Of a stretch of 64,000 bases of DNA, positions 31,667-40,553 are shown one piece after another. The notes beneath the pieces were generated by a model that made no database searches, was not told where the DNA came from, and saw only the letters and a program-made list of their open reading frames with translations. The DNA is taken from assembly GCA_016715945.1 (NCBI GenBank), contig JADJXJ010000001.1, forward strand, positions 2,480,001 to 2,544,000, written 5' to 3'. The position numbers and the translations under genes are program-made. The stretch's first letter is position 1; each line of letters begins with the position of its first letter. The stretch is from Bacteroidota bacterium (GTDB lineage: Bacteria; Bacteroidota; Bacteroidia; Bacteroidales; F082).

Positions 31667-33844
31667 ATGAAACGTTTTATCTCCTTCTTTTTGCTGGCCC
31701 TGGGTCTTATGGCCATGCAGGCAAAGGCCGACGAGGGCATGTGGATTCCCAAACTGATCGAAAAGCTCAACATGGCCGAGATGCAAAGGCTTGGCCTGAA
31801 ACTGTCGGCCGAACAGATCTACAGCGAAACCCTGCCCAGCCTCAAGGATGCCATCGTCATCTTTGGCCGCGGTTGCACCGGTGAGGTCATCTCCGACAAA
31901 GGCCTCATCCTCACCAACCACCATTGTGGCTATGGCGCCATTCAAAGCGTGAGCACTGTGGAAAACGACTACCTCCGCAATGGTTTCTGGGCAAACTCAT
32001 TCGAAGATGAGATCCCCATCAACGGACTGACCGTAACTTTCGTAATCCGCATGGAGGATGTGACAGATAAGGTGCTCCAGGGCATCTCCTCTTCCACACC
32101 TGCCGGAGAAAGGGCCGAGCTGGTGCGCAAAAACAGCACTGCCATCGAAAAGGCTGCCACCGAAGGCACACACTACACAGCTTCTGTCAGCGAATTTTTC
32201 GAAGGCAATGCATACTATCTGCTTGTTTATGAGGTGTTTCGCGACGTACGCCTGGTAGGCACCCCTCCTGAATCGATTGGCAAGTTCGGTGCCGACACCG
32301 ACAACTGGATGTGGCCCCGCCATACGGGCGACTTTGCCATTTTCAGGGTGTACGCAGGTGCCGACAACAAGCCTGCCGCTTACAGCAAAGACAACAAGCC
32401 TTACAAACCCAGACATTTCCTGCCGATCGCGGTCGACGGGGTGAAAAAAGACGACTTCGCCATGATCATGGGCAACCCTGGCAGCACCGACCGCTACCTC
32501 ACATCGTGGGGTGTGCGCATGGCCATCGAAGAAACCAACCCTACCCGCGTGAAAATCAGGGCCGAAAAGCTGCGCATCATGGACGAAGGCATGGAGGCCT
32601 CGCCTAAAGTTAGGCTGCAGTATGCCAGCAAATATGCCGGTGTTTCGAACTATTGGAAGTACTTCATCGGCCAGACCCGCGGCCTGAAGCGCCTCAATGT
32701 GATTGACAAAAAGCTGGCCATTGAAGCCGATTTCAAAGCCAGGATGGCTTCCAACCCGGAATGGCAGGCACAGTTCGGACAAGCCCTGCCCATGATCGAA
32801 CAGGCCTACGGACAAATGGCCAATTACAACCTTGCACGCTGGTACATGGTCGAAGCCATCATGTCGGGTTCAGAAATCCTGAACATCGCCAACCGCTTCG
32901 GCCGCCTGCAGGAACTGCTGGGTGCAAAAACTCCCGACAACGATGCAATTGCCAGAGAGATCCAGCGCCTGCGGCAAGGCCTGGAGGCTGCATACAAAAA
33001 CTATGACCTGCAAGTGGAGAAAAACATGCTGGCCCGCATGCTCGAGATGTATTACCAGGACGTGCCGGCCGAATTTCATCCGGCTTTGCTGACCAGCCTG
33101 GCCAGCCGCCACAAGCAAAACTTCCACGCCCTGGCCGAAGCGGTGTTTGCCCGTTCGGCTTTTGCTACCGCCGAAAAAGCGGAGGCTCTGCTGTCCAAAC
33201 CCTCGGCCAAAGCCATCGCCAACGACCCCGCCTTTGCCCTGGCCAAAGCATTCAACGAGGTGAACCAAAACCTGCAAAAAGCCATGGCCGAACCAAACAA
33301 TGCCCTCCGGACCGGCAACCGCCTGTTTGTGGCCGGCCTGATGGCCATGTACCCCGAGCGTACATTTTACCCCAATGCCAACCGCACCATGCGCCTCACC
33401 TACGGCACCGTACAGGATTACTTTCCGGCCGATGCTGTGCACTATAACTATGTGACCACCACCAAAGGCATACTCGAAAAAGAAGACCCCAGCACATGGG
33501 AATTCGAGGTGCCCGAAAAGCTTAAAACCATGATCCTCAATGGCGATTATGGCATGTATGGCAATCCCGATGGCAGCATGACCGTCAACTTCCTGACCAA
33601 CCACGACATCACCGGTGGCAACTCCGGAAGCCCCGTGCTCGATGCCCAGGGAAGGCTGATTGGTCTGGCCTTCGATGGCAACTGGGAAGCCATGAGCGGC
33701 GATATTGCCTACGAAGCCGAACTGCAACGCACCATCAGTGTGGATATCCGCTATGTGCTGCTGATTGTGGACAAATTTGCCGGCGCCCGCCACATCATGA
33801 ACGAACTCCTGATCGTAAAAGATGGCCTCGAAATAAATCCCTAG
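31667..33844 (+). CDS. dpp7: S46-family dipeptidyl-peptidase 7
   Basis: A 725-residue periplasmic serine peptidase that removes dipeptides from peptide N-termini. A signal peptide covers residues 1-21 and the mature start DEGMW is typical of S46. Catalytic residues: His86 in TNHHCGYG, Asp in WPRHTGDFAIFR (near 225) and Ser653 in GGNSGSP. The residue 18 after the Ser is Gly671 (AFDGNWE). At this position Gly goes with DPP7 (hydrophobic P1) and Arg with DPP11 (acidic P1). DPP7-type specificity is therefore inferred. A terminator follows the gene. Confidence 0.9.
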   Translation: MKRFISFFLLALGLMAMQAKADEGMWIPKLIEKLNMAEMQRLGLKLSAEQIYSETLPSLKDAIVIFGRGCTGEVISDKGLILTNHHCGYGAIQSVSTVENDYLRNGFWANSFEDEIPINGLTVTFVIRMEDVTDKVLQGISSSTPAGERAELVRKNSTAIEKAATEGTHYTASVSEFFEGNAYYLLVYEVFRDVRLVGTPPESIGKFGADTDNWMWPRHTGDFAIFRVYAGADNKPAAYSKDNKPYKPRHFLPIAVDGVKKDDFAMIMGNPGSTDRYLTSWGVRMAIEETNPTRVKIRAEKLRIMDEGMEASPKVRLQYASKYAGVSNYWKYFIGQTRGLKRLNVIDKKLAIEADFKARMASNPEWQAQFGQALPMIEQAYGQMANYNLARWYMVEAIMSGSEILNIANRFGRLQELLGAKTPDNDAIAREIQRLRQGLEAAYKNYDLQVEKNMLARMLEMYYQDVPAEFHPALLTSLASRHKQNFHALAEAVFARSAFATAEKAEALLSKPSAKAIANDPAFALAKAFNEVNQNLQKAMAEPNNALRTGNRLFVAGLMAMYPERTFYPNANRTMRLTYGTVQDYFPADAVHYNYVTTTKGILEKEDPSTWEFEVPEKLKTMILNGDYGMYGNPDGSMTVNFLTNHDITGGNSGSPVLDAQGRLIGLAFDGNWEAMSGDIAYEAELQRTISVDIRYVLLIVDKFAGARHIMNELLIVKDGLEINP

Positions 33845-33870
33845 GCGTTTTGTAAAACCCGGATGAACCG

Positions 33871-33908
33871 CGCAGCCAGATCCCATGGGTCTGGCTGTTG
33901 CGTTTTTT
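33871..33908 (+). terminator. Terminator after the S46 peptidase gene
   Basis: Stem CAGCCAGA/TCTGGCTG (33873-33880 with 33890-33897), CCCATGGG in the loop, and a six-T run at 33903-33908. Confidence 0.7.
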
Positions 33909-33936
33909 GTGGAACCGGCTAATTAAAGGAGACAGT

Positions 33937-34512
33937 TCACTTTCGCATAAAAAATAATAAACCATGCTTCTTGATTGCTTTACTTTTCATTTCCTCCATC
34001 AACATCCGCGTTCTGGCGCGAAATCCGGCACTACCCTCGTGCCGGAGGTTATCGGCCAGCACAAACACTTCATGCTCAAGTCCGGGATGTTGCATGGCGA
34101 TATGGTGCGCAAGGCTGAGCGCATTGCATCGCACGGCCACCTCGTTTTCCTTTGCCGAAGCCAGCTGCAGGCAGCGGTCGAACAGGGCCATTGCAAAGGT
34201 TTCGTTGGTACGATAAAGTAGCAGCACCTTGAGCATATTGCGCAGTACAGCCTGGTGCCCGTTTGTGAGAACCAGCGCAATTATGGCATCGGTAAAATCC
34301 TCCAGCGCTTCTGGCCGGTTGGCCGATATTTCCTCGACAACCCAGGCCATGCGGGCAGCTTCGCGGGGCGGCGCAGTGCTGATGGCGTCGAGCAGGCGTC
34401 CGATCTGCTCGGGTTGCTGAACGACAGCAGCGGCTATGGCTTTCTTTTCGTGATTGCCAAACGGACGCGCGAAAAGCGCTGCCAGTTCGCTTTTACTGCT
34501 GCTCATAGCCAT
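33937..34512 (-). CDS. HEAT-like alpha-helical protein, unrecognised
   Basis: A 191-residue, all-helical, soluble protein with HEAT/ARM-like helix pairs (about residues 60-150, e.g. NMLKVLLLYRTNETFAMALF). No catalytic motif is seen and the function is unknown. The start overlaps the nitroreductase stop by 10 bp; an in-frame ATG two codons later (34506) is an alternative. The two genes are probably co-translated. Confidence 0.6.
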   Translation of the reverse strand: MAMSSSKSELAALFARPFGNHEKKAIAAAVVQQPEQIGRLLDAISTAPPREAARMAWVVEEISANRPEALEDFTDAIIALVLTNGHQAVLRNMLKVLLLYRTNETFAMALFDRCLQLASAKENEVAVRCNALSLAHHIAMQHPGLEHEVFVLADNLRHEGSAGFRARTRMLMEEMKSKAIKKHGLLFFMRK

Positions 34513-35021
34513 TCTACTACTTCCTCCAGGGGCTTGCGTTGCTTGGGTCGGGTGGCTATCTCACCGGCCACAGGATAGCCCAGAGGTGTGATGGCAAACA
34601 CCTCCTCGCCTTGCTGAATCCTTAGGACCCCGGAAAGCACAGCGGGATCGAAAGCCGATATCCAGCAGGTGGCCAGTCCTTCGGCCTGGGCTGCAAGCAC
34701 CAGATGATCCATCAGTATGGCAAGGTCGGTTTCGAGGCTGTTCCAGCCGTCGTATTGCCTCACCCAGGCCTCGTGCCTTGATCCTTTGACCACAAGCACC
34801 ACAGGAGCCTGTGCAAACCAGGGCGCCTTGTAAGCACGGTGCAGCTGCGTCAGCAATGCTTTGCTGCACACCACCACCATCTTCCATGGCTGTCGGTTGG
34901 CTGCCGAAGGCGCCATGCGACCGGCCTCCAGAATACGCTGCAATGTGGGTTCGTCAACCGGACGGGCAGGGTCGTAACTGCGTACGCTGTAGCGCGATGC
35001 AACAAACGAAACAAAATCCAT
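34503..35021 (-). CDS. Nitroreductase-family protein (short form)
   Basis: A 172-residue flavin-dependent nitroreductase-type protein. ATG 35021 starts the domain (FVSFVASRYSVRSYDPARPV); an upstream extension of the frame is discarded because it has no family likeness. EAGRMAPSAANRQPW and the C-terminal ITPLGYPVAG are standard FMN-site blocks. The short length fits the F420-independent BluB-like/NfnB-type nitroreductases of anaerobes. Substrate unknown. Confidence 0.85.
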   Translation of the reverse strand: MDFVSFVASRYSVRSYDPARPVDEPTLQRILEAGRMAPSAANRQPWKMVVVCSKALLTQLHRAYKAPWFAQAPVVLVVKGSRHEAWVRQYDGWNSLETDLAILMDHLVLAAQAEGLATCWISAFDPAVLSGVLRIQQGEEVFAITPLGYPVAGEIATRPKQRKPLEEVVEWL

Positions 35022-35120
35022 CTTTTTTTGTGCTAAGTTAAACCGCTCTCTTATACACACCGCAACTTCGGCCGCCAAATTGCCGGTTTTTGTTCTGATG
35101 CAGCCAGCCCGGCATAAGCC

Positions 35121-35128
35121 TATCTTTG
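35121..35128 (+). promoter_or_regulatory. -7 box for the membrane protein gene
   Basis: TATCTTTG matches TAnnTTTG, 20 bp upstream of the ATG at 35149. Confidence 0.5.
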
Positions 35129-35148
35129 CCGGCAAAAATGCCCTGTTC

Positions 35149-36726
35149 ATGGATCTGCAAAACAAATTCCGATTGCTGCTCAACAGGCCCGACGCGACTT
35201 TGTTCTGGCTCATGTGGACCATTCACCTGATACCCATCTGGCTTTTTACCCCCTTTCTCACGGTGGACGGTCCGGCCCATCTGCACAATGCCCGCCTGCT
35301 GCTCGAACTATGGCGGTCCAATCCCTACGTGGCTGATTTCTATGTCGTCAATCCCGCGCTGCAGCCCAATATGCTGGCACACCTGCTGCTGGCTGCACTG
35401 ATGGCCGCCGGCATGCCGGCCCAGCTGGCCGAAAAAATTCTGCTCAGCCTGGTGGTGGGCTTATTCCCCCTGGCATTTCGCCACCTGCTGAACGCCTGCA
35501 GGTGTGCTTCAGAAGAACTTGTGCTGATGGTTTTTCCTTTTGTGTATGGCTTTCTGTTCTTCATGGGTTTCTACAATTTCCTGCTGGGAATGGTTGTTGC
35601 CCTCTACGGCCTCGGACTTTGGATCAGGCTTTTGCAGGGAGATAAATTCCGCCTGCTGCCGGTTCTGATCCTTGTTTCCGGTTTGCTTTCGCTCCTTGCT
35701 CACCTGTATGTATTTGCCTGGTATGCCGTGTTTTCCGGGCTTATTCTGTTTGTTCATATTATTCGTCCGAAAAGCATAGGTGCAACGGCCTATCCATTAT
35801 GGATACTCCTCGTTATATGGTTACTCCCCATCCTGCCTGCGATTTATCTTGTTGCCAATGGGCAATTTTCCGGTGGCGAAAGCCAGAGGCTTCGGACGGC
35901 TGCGCTCTGGCGCATCATCTATGAGGTTCAGCCGGCCAAAGGTTTGGAATATGGCAAAGCCAACATCTACACCCAATGGCTTTTCGGGCTGTTGGTACTC
36001 AGGTTTTTGCTTGCGGTTTTCGAAGTTCTCAGGGGCAGGCTAAGCACGACCAGCATTGTTGCGGGGGTAGCGCTTTTCATGCTCAGCCTGGCATTGTTTG
36101 TTTTGCCCGATGGCAACGCACTTGCCGGTGTGGTGAGCCAACGCACCGGACTGATGTGGTTTCTGGCATTGCTGGTGCTGCTGGCGGGCTTTGAGACGCA
36201 GTTGTGGATGCGATGGCTGAGCAGGATGGTAGCAATAGTGACAAGCATTTCCCTGCTTTTGCTTTACGGGCAGGCGCTCAGCCACGATCAGCCCGTGGCA
36301 CGTGCGGTGGCCCTGGCCGCCCGACAGGTGCCTGCAGGAGCTGTGGTATATGTGGAAAATACCTCCGATCGCATGTTGCATACGCATGTTTCCAATTACC
36401 TTGGGGCCACCAAAGGGGTGATCGTCAGCGAAAACTATCAGGCTGCACTGCCCTATTTTCCCGTTAAATGGAACCTGCGCAACCTTCCGGTGCTGCATCT
36501 GGGCGAGATGTCGAAACCCGTGAAAGCCTGGCCTGTGGCCGGCGGATTGCGCAACAGGCAGGCCGATTTTGTACTTGTGATTACTTCGGGCAACGAATCC
36601 CCCGAAAAAGCAGGAAACCTGGCAGACCAGCATTACTTTAAAGGACTGTATGCGCCTGTTTATCAAAACGACAAAAAGACTGTGAGTTTGTTTGTCCGGC
36701 TTCCAATAAGCATTTTCGACCTTTGA
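35149..36726 (+). CDS. Multi-pass membrane protein, GT-C glycosyltransferase-like
   Basis: A 525-residue membrane protein with roughly ten to twelve helices; ATG 35149 sits 20 bp after a -7 box and is preferred to the upstream ATG. The first loop has VDGPAHLHNA, an Asp- and His-containing periplasmic loop like that of GT-C glycosyltransferases (ArnT/GT39-like). The C-terminal 130 residues form a soluble domain. The acceptor and the lipid-linked donor are unknown. It is followed after 28 bp by the DUF3267 gene. Confidence 0.6.
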   Translation: MDLQNKFRLLLNRPDATLFWLMWTIHLIPIWLFTPFLTVDGPAHLHNARLLLELWRSNPYVADFYVVNPALQPNMLAHLLLAALMAAGMPAQLAEKILLSLVVGLFPLAFRHLLNACRCASEELVLMVFPFVYGFLFFMGFYNFLLGMVVALYGLGLWIRLLQGDKFRLLPVLILVSGLLSLLAHLYVFAWYAVFSGLILFVHIIRPKSIGATAYPLWILLVIWLLPILPAIYLVANGQFSGGESQRLRTAALWRIIYEVQPAKGLEYGKANIYTQWLFGLLVLRFLLAVFEVLRGRLSTTSIVAGVALFMLSLALFVLPDGNALAGVVSQRTGLMWFLALLVLLAGFETQLWMRWLSRMVAIVTSISLLLLYGQALSHDQPVARAVALAARQVPAGAVVYVENTSDRMLHTHVSNYLGATKGVIVSENYQAALPYFPVKWNLRNLPVLHLGEMSKPVKAWPVAGGLRNRQADFVLVITSGNESPEKAGNLADQHYFKGLYAPVYQNDKKTVSLFVRLPISIFDL

Positions 36727-36754
36727 TTCAACTTCAAAAGCGTAAAAAACAGTG

Positions 36755-37390
36755 ATGAAAGGCAAAAAACCGGTCTTGCCCGAAGACCTGCCCGGATTGG
36801 GCTACCGTCTGGCCGACGAGCTAAGGCACGACAACCTGACGCCATTTCTGCTGCAGTACGTCAGGCAACGCGGTTTGTTCATTAAAATCTGGATAGCTGC
36901 CACTGTCATCAATGTTTTGCTGCTGGCTGCGCTTGCCACCATGCTTATGCTGGAGGCTAAGGCCGACTTCGACCTGATTGCCAGGGCTGTGCTGCCGGCC
37001 TTACTTGTTTTGCTGCTGCTCATTCCGGTGCACGAATGGCTGCATGCGCTGGCTTACAAATATGCCGGTGCGCCCAGGGTGAGTTATATCATCAACTGGA
37101 AGAAATTCTATGTGGCTGCACTGGCCGATAGGTTTGTGATTAGCCGGCAACCATTTTATATTGTGGCACTTACGCCCTTTGTTGTTATTTCGGTAATGCT
37201 GGTAATCGGGGTGTTTTTAATCGCAAATCCCTTGTGGCAGCTGGCACTGGCCTTTGCCCTGCTGCTCCACACCTTATCGTGTCTGGGCGACTTTGCCATG
37301 ATCAACTACACCCAGCTCAGGAAGGAGAAAGATGTGGTTACCTACGATGACAACCAAAAAGGCATGTCGTATTTCTGGGTCAGAGACTAA
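36755..37390 (+). CDS. DUF3267 membrane protein with HExxH motif
   Basis: A 211-residue protein with about four hydrophobic segments (45-66, 75-92, 135-160, 162-180). His93, Glu94 and His97 in PVHEWLHALAYK form an HExxH zinc motif inside a helix. A later GDFAM near residue 182 may give the third ligand, as in DUF3267 putative intramembrane metalloproteases. Protease activity is not proven for this family. ATG 36755 follows an in-frame GTG. Confidence 0.75.
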   Translation: MKGKKPVLPEDLPGLGYRLADELRHDNLTPFLLQYVRQRGLFIKIWIAATVINVLLLAALATMLMLEAKADFDLIARAVLPALLVLLLLIPVHEWLHALAYKYAGAPRVSYIINWKKFYVAALADRFVISRQPFYIVALTPFVVISVMLVIGVFLIANPLWQLALAFALLLHTLSCLGDFAMINYTQLRKEKDVVTYDDNQKGMSYFWVRD

Positions 37391-38007
37391 GAAAGCCCGC
37401 AAATCCGATGATCCCCGGGCGACCGACCTGCACACACAGGCAAAAAATTGCACACCTGAGGCGAAACACAAGGGGCACTGGTTGTGCATGCTGCTGAAAA
37501 ATCGTTGCACGCCGGAAGCAAAGGAGGTTCGCTCAAAGCTCAAAAAATCCTCGGAACAGATCGAAAATCTTTAGGCGGCGCTATTTCATATCTGTGATCA
37601 TCTGTTCAATCTGTGTTCTATTCTAAATGAAACACAGATCACACTGATTTGGCTGATTTTCGCTGTTTCTAATCTGTGACCATCTGTTCAATCTGCGTTA
37701 TCTGTGTTCTATCCTCTAATAATGGAACGCAGATAACATTGATCACGCTGATTTTCACGGTAACATCCATGTGACAACCGTGACAACAACGACAACAATG
37801 ACAACCACCGTCCACCTCCCGCAACCCGCAACCCGGGACTCGCCATCCGCCATTGTAACCCTTTAACTAATTAACCACGACAACGAAGACAACCCTTCCC
37901 TTCCCGTTAACTTTTTTTATATCCTCCATAACTGCCAGAAAGATTGGCAATTAGATGTTTCATCTATTTTTACGAAAAAATAGAATGAATAGCCAATTTT
38001 TTGTTTT
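37391..38007. repeat. 617-bp gap with dispersed repeat
   Basis: No supported gene. Positions 37631-37710 closely match 50572-50650 and 50879-50957 (shared core ACACAGATCACACTGATTTG). ATCTGTGTTC and GAACACAGAT arms around the unit can pair, so it can form an imperfect hairpin. GACAAC-rich low-complexity DNA follows (about 37,775-37,815). An 80-codon frame at 37332-37574 is judged spurious. Confidence 0.65.
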
Positions 38008-40149
38008 ATGAAAAGAAACCTTCTCATTATCATGCTTTTGTGCATTATGCTTCCAACCATCGGACACGCTCAGAAAAAAAGTAAAAAAGCCGTTCCGGCG
38101 AGTCCGGAAGCTCAGGCCAACCCGCTGCTGAGGGCATTCGACACCCCATTTGGTGTTCCTCCCTTCGACAAAATTGATAACGAACACTACCTTCCGGCCT
38201 TCGAAGTGGCCATCAGGCAGCACAAATCGGAGATCGAAGCCATAGTTTCGAACCCGGCCAAGCCCGATTTTAACAATACCATACTGGCCTTCGACCGGGC
38301 TGGCAGACAACTCGGACAGGTCAATGCTATTTTTGGGGGCTTGCGCGGGGCACATACCAACGCCCGCCTGCAGGAAATTGCCCGTAGTGTAACACCCATG
38401 CTTACAGCACACTACAACGATATCCGTTTTAATCAGCAGCTGTTCGAACGTATCAAAGCAGTGTACGAAAACCGGGCAAATCTGGGTCTCGATCTGGAGC
38501 AGATGAGGCTTGTGGAAAAGATTTACGACGATTTTGCCCGCAATGGCGCTGCCCTGCCCGAAGACCAGCGCGAAGTGCTCAAAAAGCTCAACCAGCAGAT
38601 GTCGATGCTCTCGCTCAGGCTTGGCGAAAACCTGCTGGCCGAGAACAACGCCTTTAAACTGGTGATTGAAGACGAAGCCGATCTTGCCGGACTGCCTGAA
38701 GATGTGCGTTCCGCTGCTGCTGCCGAAGCCAAGCAGCAGGGAATGGAAGGCAAATGGGTGTTCACCCTGGCCAAACCATCCTGGATACCTTTCCTGCAAT
38801 TCTCGGAAAAGCGCGACCTGCGCGAGAAAATCTATATGGCCTATGTGAACCGCGGCGACAACAACAACGAACACGACAACAAGGCCCCTTTCATCGAGCT
38901 GATGCAACTCAGAAAACAAATGGCCAGGATGCTGGGTTATGACAACTATGCCGAATATTTTATCTCGGACCAGATGGCGCAAACACCCGGCAACGTGTAC
39001 GAATTCCTTTATAAAATCTGGGAACCTTCGCTTGAAAGGGCCAAAGCCGAGCGCGACGAAATGCAGGAAATCATTCGTCGCGAAGGCGGCGATTTCACCC
39101 TGGCATCCTGGGACTGGTGGTATTATGCCGAAAAAGTGAGAAAAGAAAAATACGACCTCAACGAAGATGAGCTGCGTCCGTACTTCCCCATCGAAAAGGT
39201 AAAACAGGGTAATTTCCTGCTGGCCGAAAAACTCTTTGGCCTCAAATTTGTCAAAAGGACAGACCTGCCGGTGTATCATCCCGAAGTGGAAGCCTACGAA
39301 GTGCTCAACCGCGATGGCAGCCACCAGGGTGTACTCTACATCGACCCCCATCCGCGTCCGTCGAAGCGCAGTGGCGCCTGGTGCGGCACCTACCGCAATG
39401 CTTCATGGGACGAACAAGGCAACAGAATCAGCCCGGTGGTTACCATCGTCATGAACTTTACCCGCCCGGTTGGCGACCAGCCTGCCCTGCTCAGCTTCGA
39501 AGAAGTGCGCACCTATTTCCATGAGTTTGGCCATGCCCTGCACAACCTCTTTGCCGAAGGCAAATACAACCGTACCAGCCGCTCGGTACCACGCGACTTT
39601 GTGGAACTGCCCTCACAAATCCTCGAAAACTGGGCCGCCAATCCGGAATTCATCAAAATGTACGCCTTTCACTACCAAACCGGCGAACCCATGCCTGATT
39701 ATCTGATTGATAAGCTTATCAACGCCTCCGCCTTTAACCAGGGCTTTGCAAACACGGAATATGTGGCTGCCGCCATCCTCGACATGGACTGGCACACCAT
39801 GGATGTGGACGAAAATACCGACGTGAATGCCTTCGAAAAAGCCAGCATGGACCGCATCGGACTCATTGAACAGATTTATCCCCGCTACCGGACCACCAAT
39901 TTCGGCCACATCCACAGCACAGGTTATGCCGCCGGTTACTATGTGTACCGCTGGGCTGGCGTGCTCGATGCCGATGCCTTCATGGCTTTCAAAGAATCGG
40001 GCGACCTTTTCAACAAAGACCTGGCTGAGCGCTTCCGCAAATACATCCTGGCCGAAAACGGCAAGTGGGAAGGCATGGATGCCTATGTGCGCTTCCGCGG
40101 ACAGGAACCCTCCATCGAACACTTCCTCAAACTGAGCGGCCTGAAATAA
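38008..40149 (+). CDS. dcp: M3-family peptidyl-dipeptidase Dcp
   Basis: A 713-residue exported metallopeptidase. A signal peptide ends in GHA before Gln23. The zinc motif FHEFGHALH gives His505, Glu506 and His509, with Glu533 (DFVELPSQ) as third ligand. Helical M3 landmarks such as GLRGAHTN and GAWCGTYRNASW are present. Dcp removes dipeptides from peptide C-termini; with the DPP7 gene upstream it fits periplasmic peptide use in a protein-fermenting lifestyle. A strong terminator follows. Confidence 0.92.
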   Translation: MKRNLLIIMLLCIMLPTIGHAQKKSKKAVPASPEAQANPLLRAFDTPFGVPPFDKIDNEHYLPAFEVAIRQHKSEIEAIVSNPAKPDFNNTILAFDRAGRQLGQVNAIFGGLRGAHTNARLQEIARSVTPMLTAHYNDIRFNQQLFERIKAVYENRANLGLDLEQMRLVEKIYDDFARNGAALPEDQREVLKKLNQQMSMLSLRLGENLLAENNAFKLVIEDEADLAGLPEDVRSAAAAEAKQQGMEGKWVFTLAKPSWIPFLQFSEKRDLREKIYMAYVNRGDNNNEHDNKAPFIELMQLRKQMARMLGYDNYAEYFISDQMAQTPGNVYEFLYKIWEPSLERAKAERDEMQEIIRREGGDFTLASWDWWYYAEKVRKEKYDLNEDELRPYFPIEKVKQGNFLLAEKLFGLKFVKRTDLPVYHPEVEAYEVLNRDGSHQGVLYIDPHPRPSKRSGAWCGTYRNASWDEQGNRISPVVTIVMNFTRPVGDQPALLSFEEVRTYFHEFGHALHNLFAEGKYNRTSRSVPRDFVELPSQILENWAANPEFIKMYAFHYQTGEPMPDYLIDKLINASAFNQGFANTEYVAAAILDMDWHTMDVDENTDVNAFEKASMDRIGLIEQIYPRYRTTNFGHIHSTGYAAGYYVYRWAGVLDADAFMAFKESGDLFNKDLAERFRKYILAENGKWEGMDAYVRFRGQEPSIEHFLKLSGLK

Positions 40150-40173
40150 GCACCATCACTTATAAGGCTCCTC

Positions 40174-40225
40174 CAGGGGCTGAAAACCGGAATTTGATTT
40201 CACGGTTTTCAGCCCCTGATTTTTT
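40174..40225 (+). terminator. Strong terminator after dcp
   Basis: A perfect 16-bp stem (40174-40189 with 40203-40218), 13-nt loop and a six-T run at 40220-40225. Confidence 0.85.
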
Positions 40226-40322
40226 CACAACCACTTTGATTTTGAGAAACGAAGGTATCAAACACGAAAGAGGATTTACCTTTGCTGGGGGCACTTCACC
40301 TGTGCCTGAATATACAAACAGC

Positions 40323-40523
40323 CTAATCCCGTATGCAGCGCACACTGAACCCGCCACCCTTACTGGTGTAGTCGCGTTCCACGTGTCCGTAGTTGCGATA
40401 CATGCCACGGAACCACGCGGTTGTCGATGAGGACTCTGTGGACGACCAATAATAACCGATGTTAGCAATGCTGTAAAACGACCCACCGAAGCCACGGCCG
40501 CCGCCAGGAAAAGTAGAAAATCC
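40323..40523 (-). pseudogene. 3' fragment of the IS66-split FISUMP lipoprotein gene
   Basis: This piece encodes the missing C-terminus of the gene at 42868-44279. Read on the minus strand from the duplicated target site, the frame continues FSTFPGGGRGFGGSFYSIAN, then YYWSSTES, and ends GGGFSVRCIRD before a TAG (40323-40325). These are the closing motifs of the Fibrobacter succinogenes major paralogous (FISUMP) domain. Removing the IS and one target copy restores one 534-residue reading frame. Confidence 0.88.
40516..40523. repeat. Target-site duplication, IS66 copy 1, left
   Basis: GAAAATCC, identical to 42868-42875. Eight base pairs is the duplication size made by IS66-family elements. Confidence 0.92.
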
Positions 40524-40553
40524 GTAACCCTTCGGCCACGAGCGTGTTGCTTG

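Noticed and set aside
37332..37574. 80-codon frame after the DUF3267 gene
   Set aside because: It overlaps the real gene's end, is rich in Lys/Thr/Cys without any domain, and runs into repeat DNA.
37960..39351. 463-codon minus-strand frame
   Set aside because: It is antisense to dcp, whose zinc motif and signal peptide are unambiguous.
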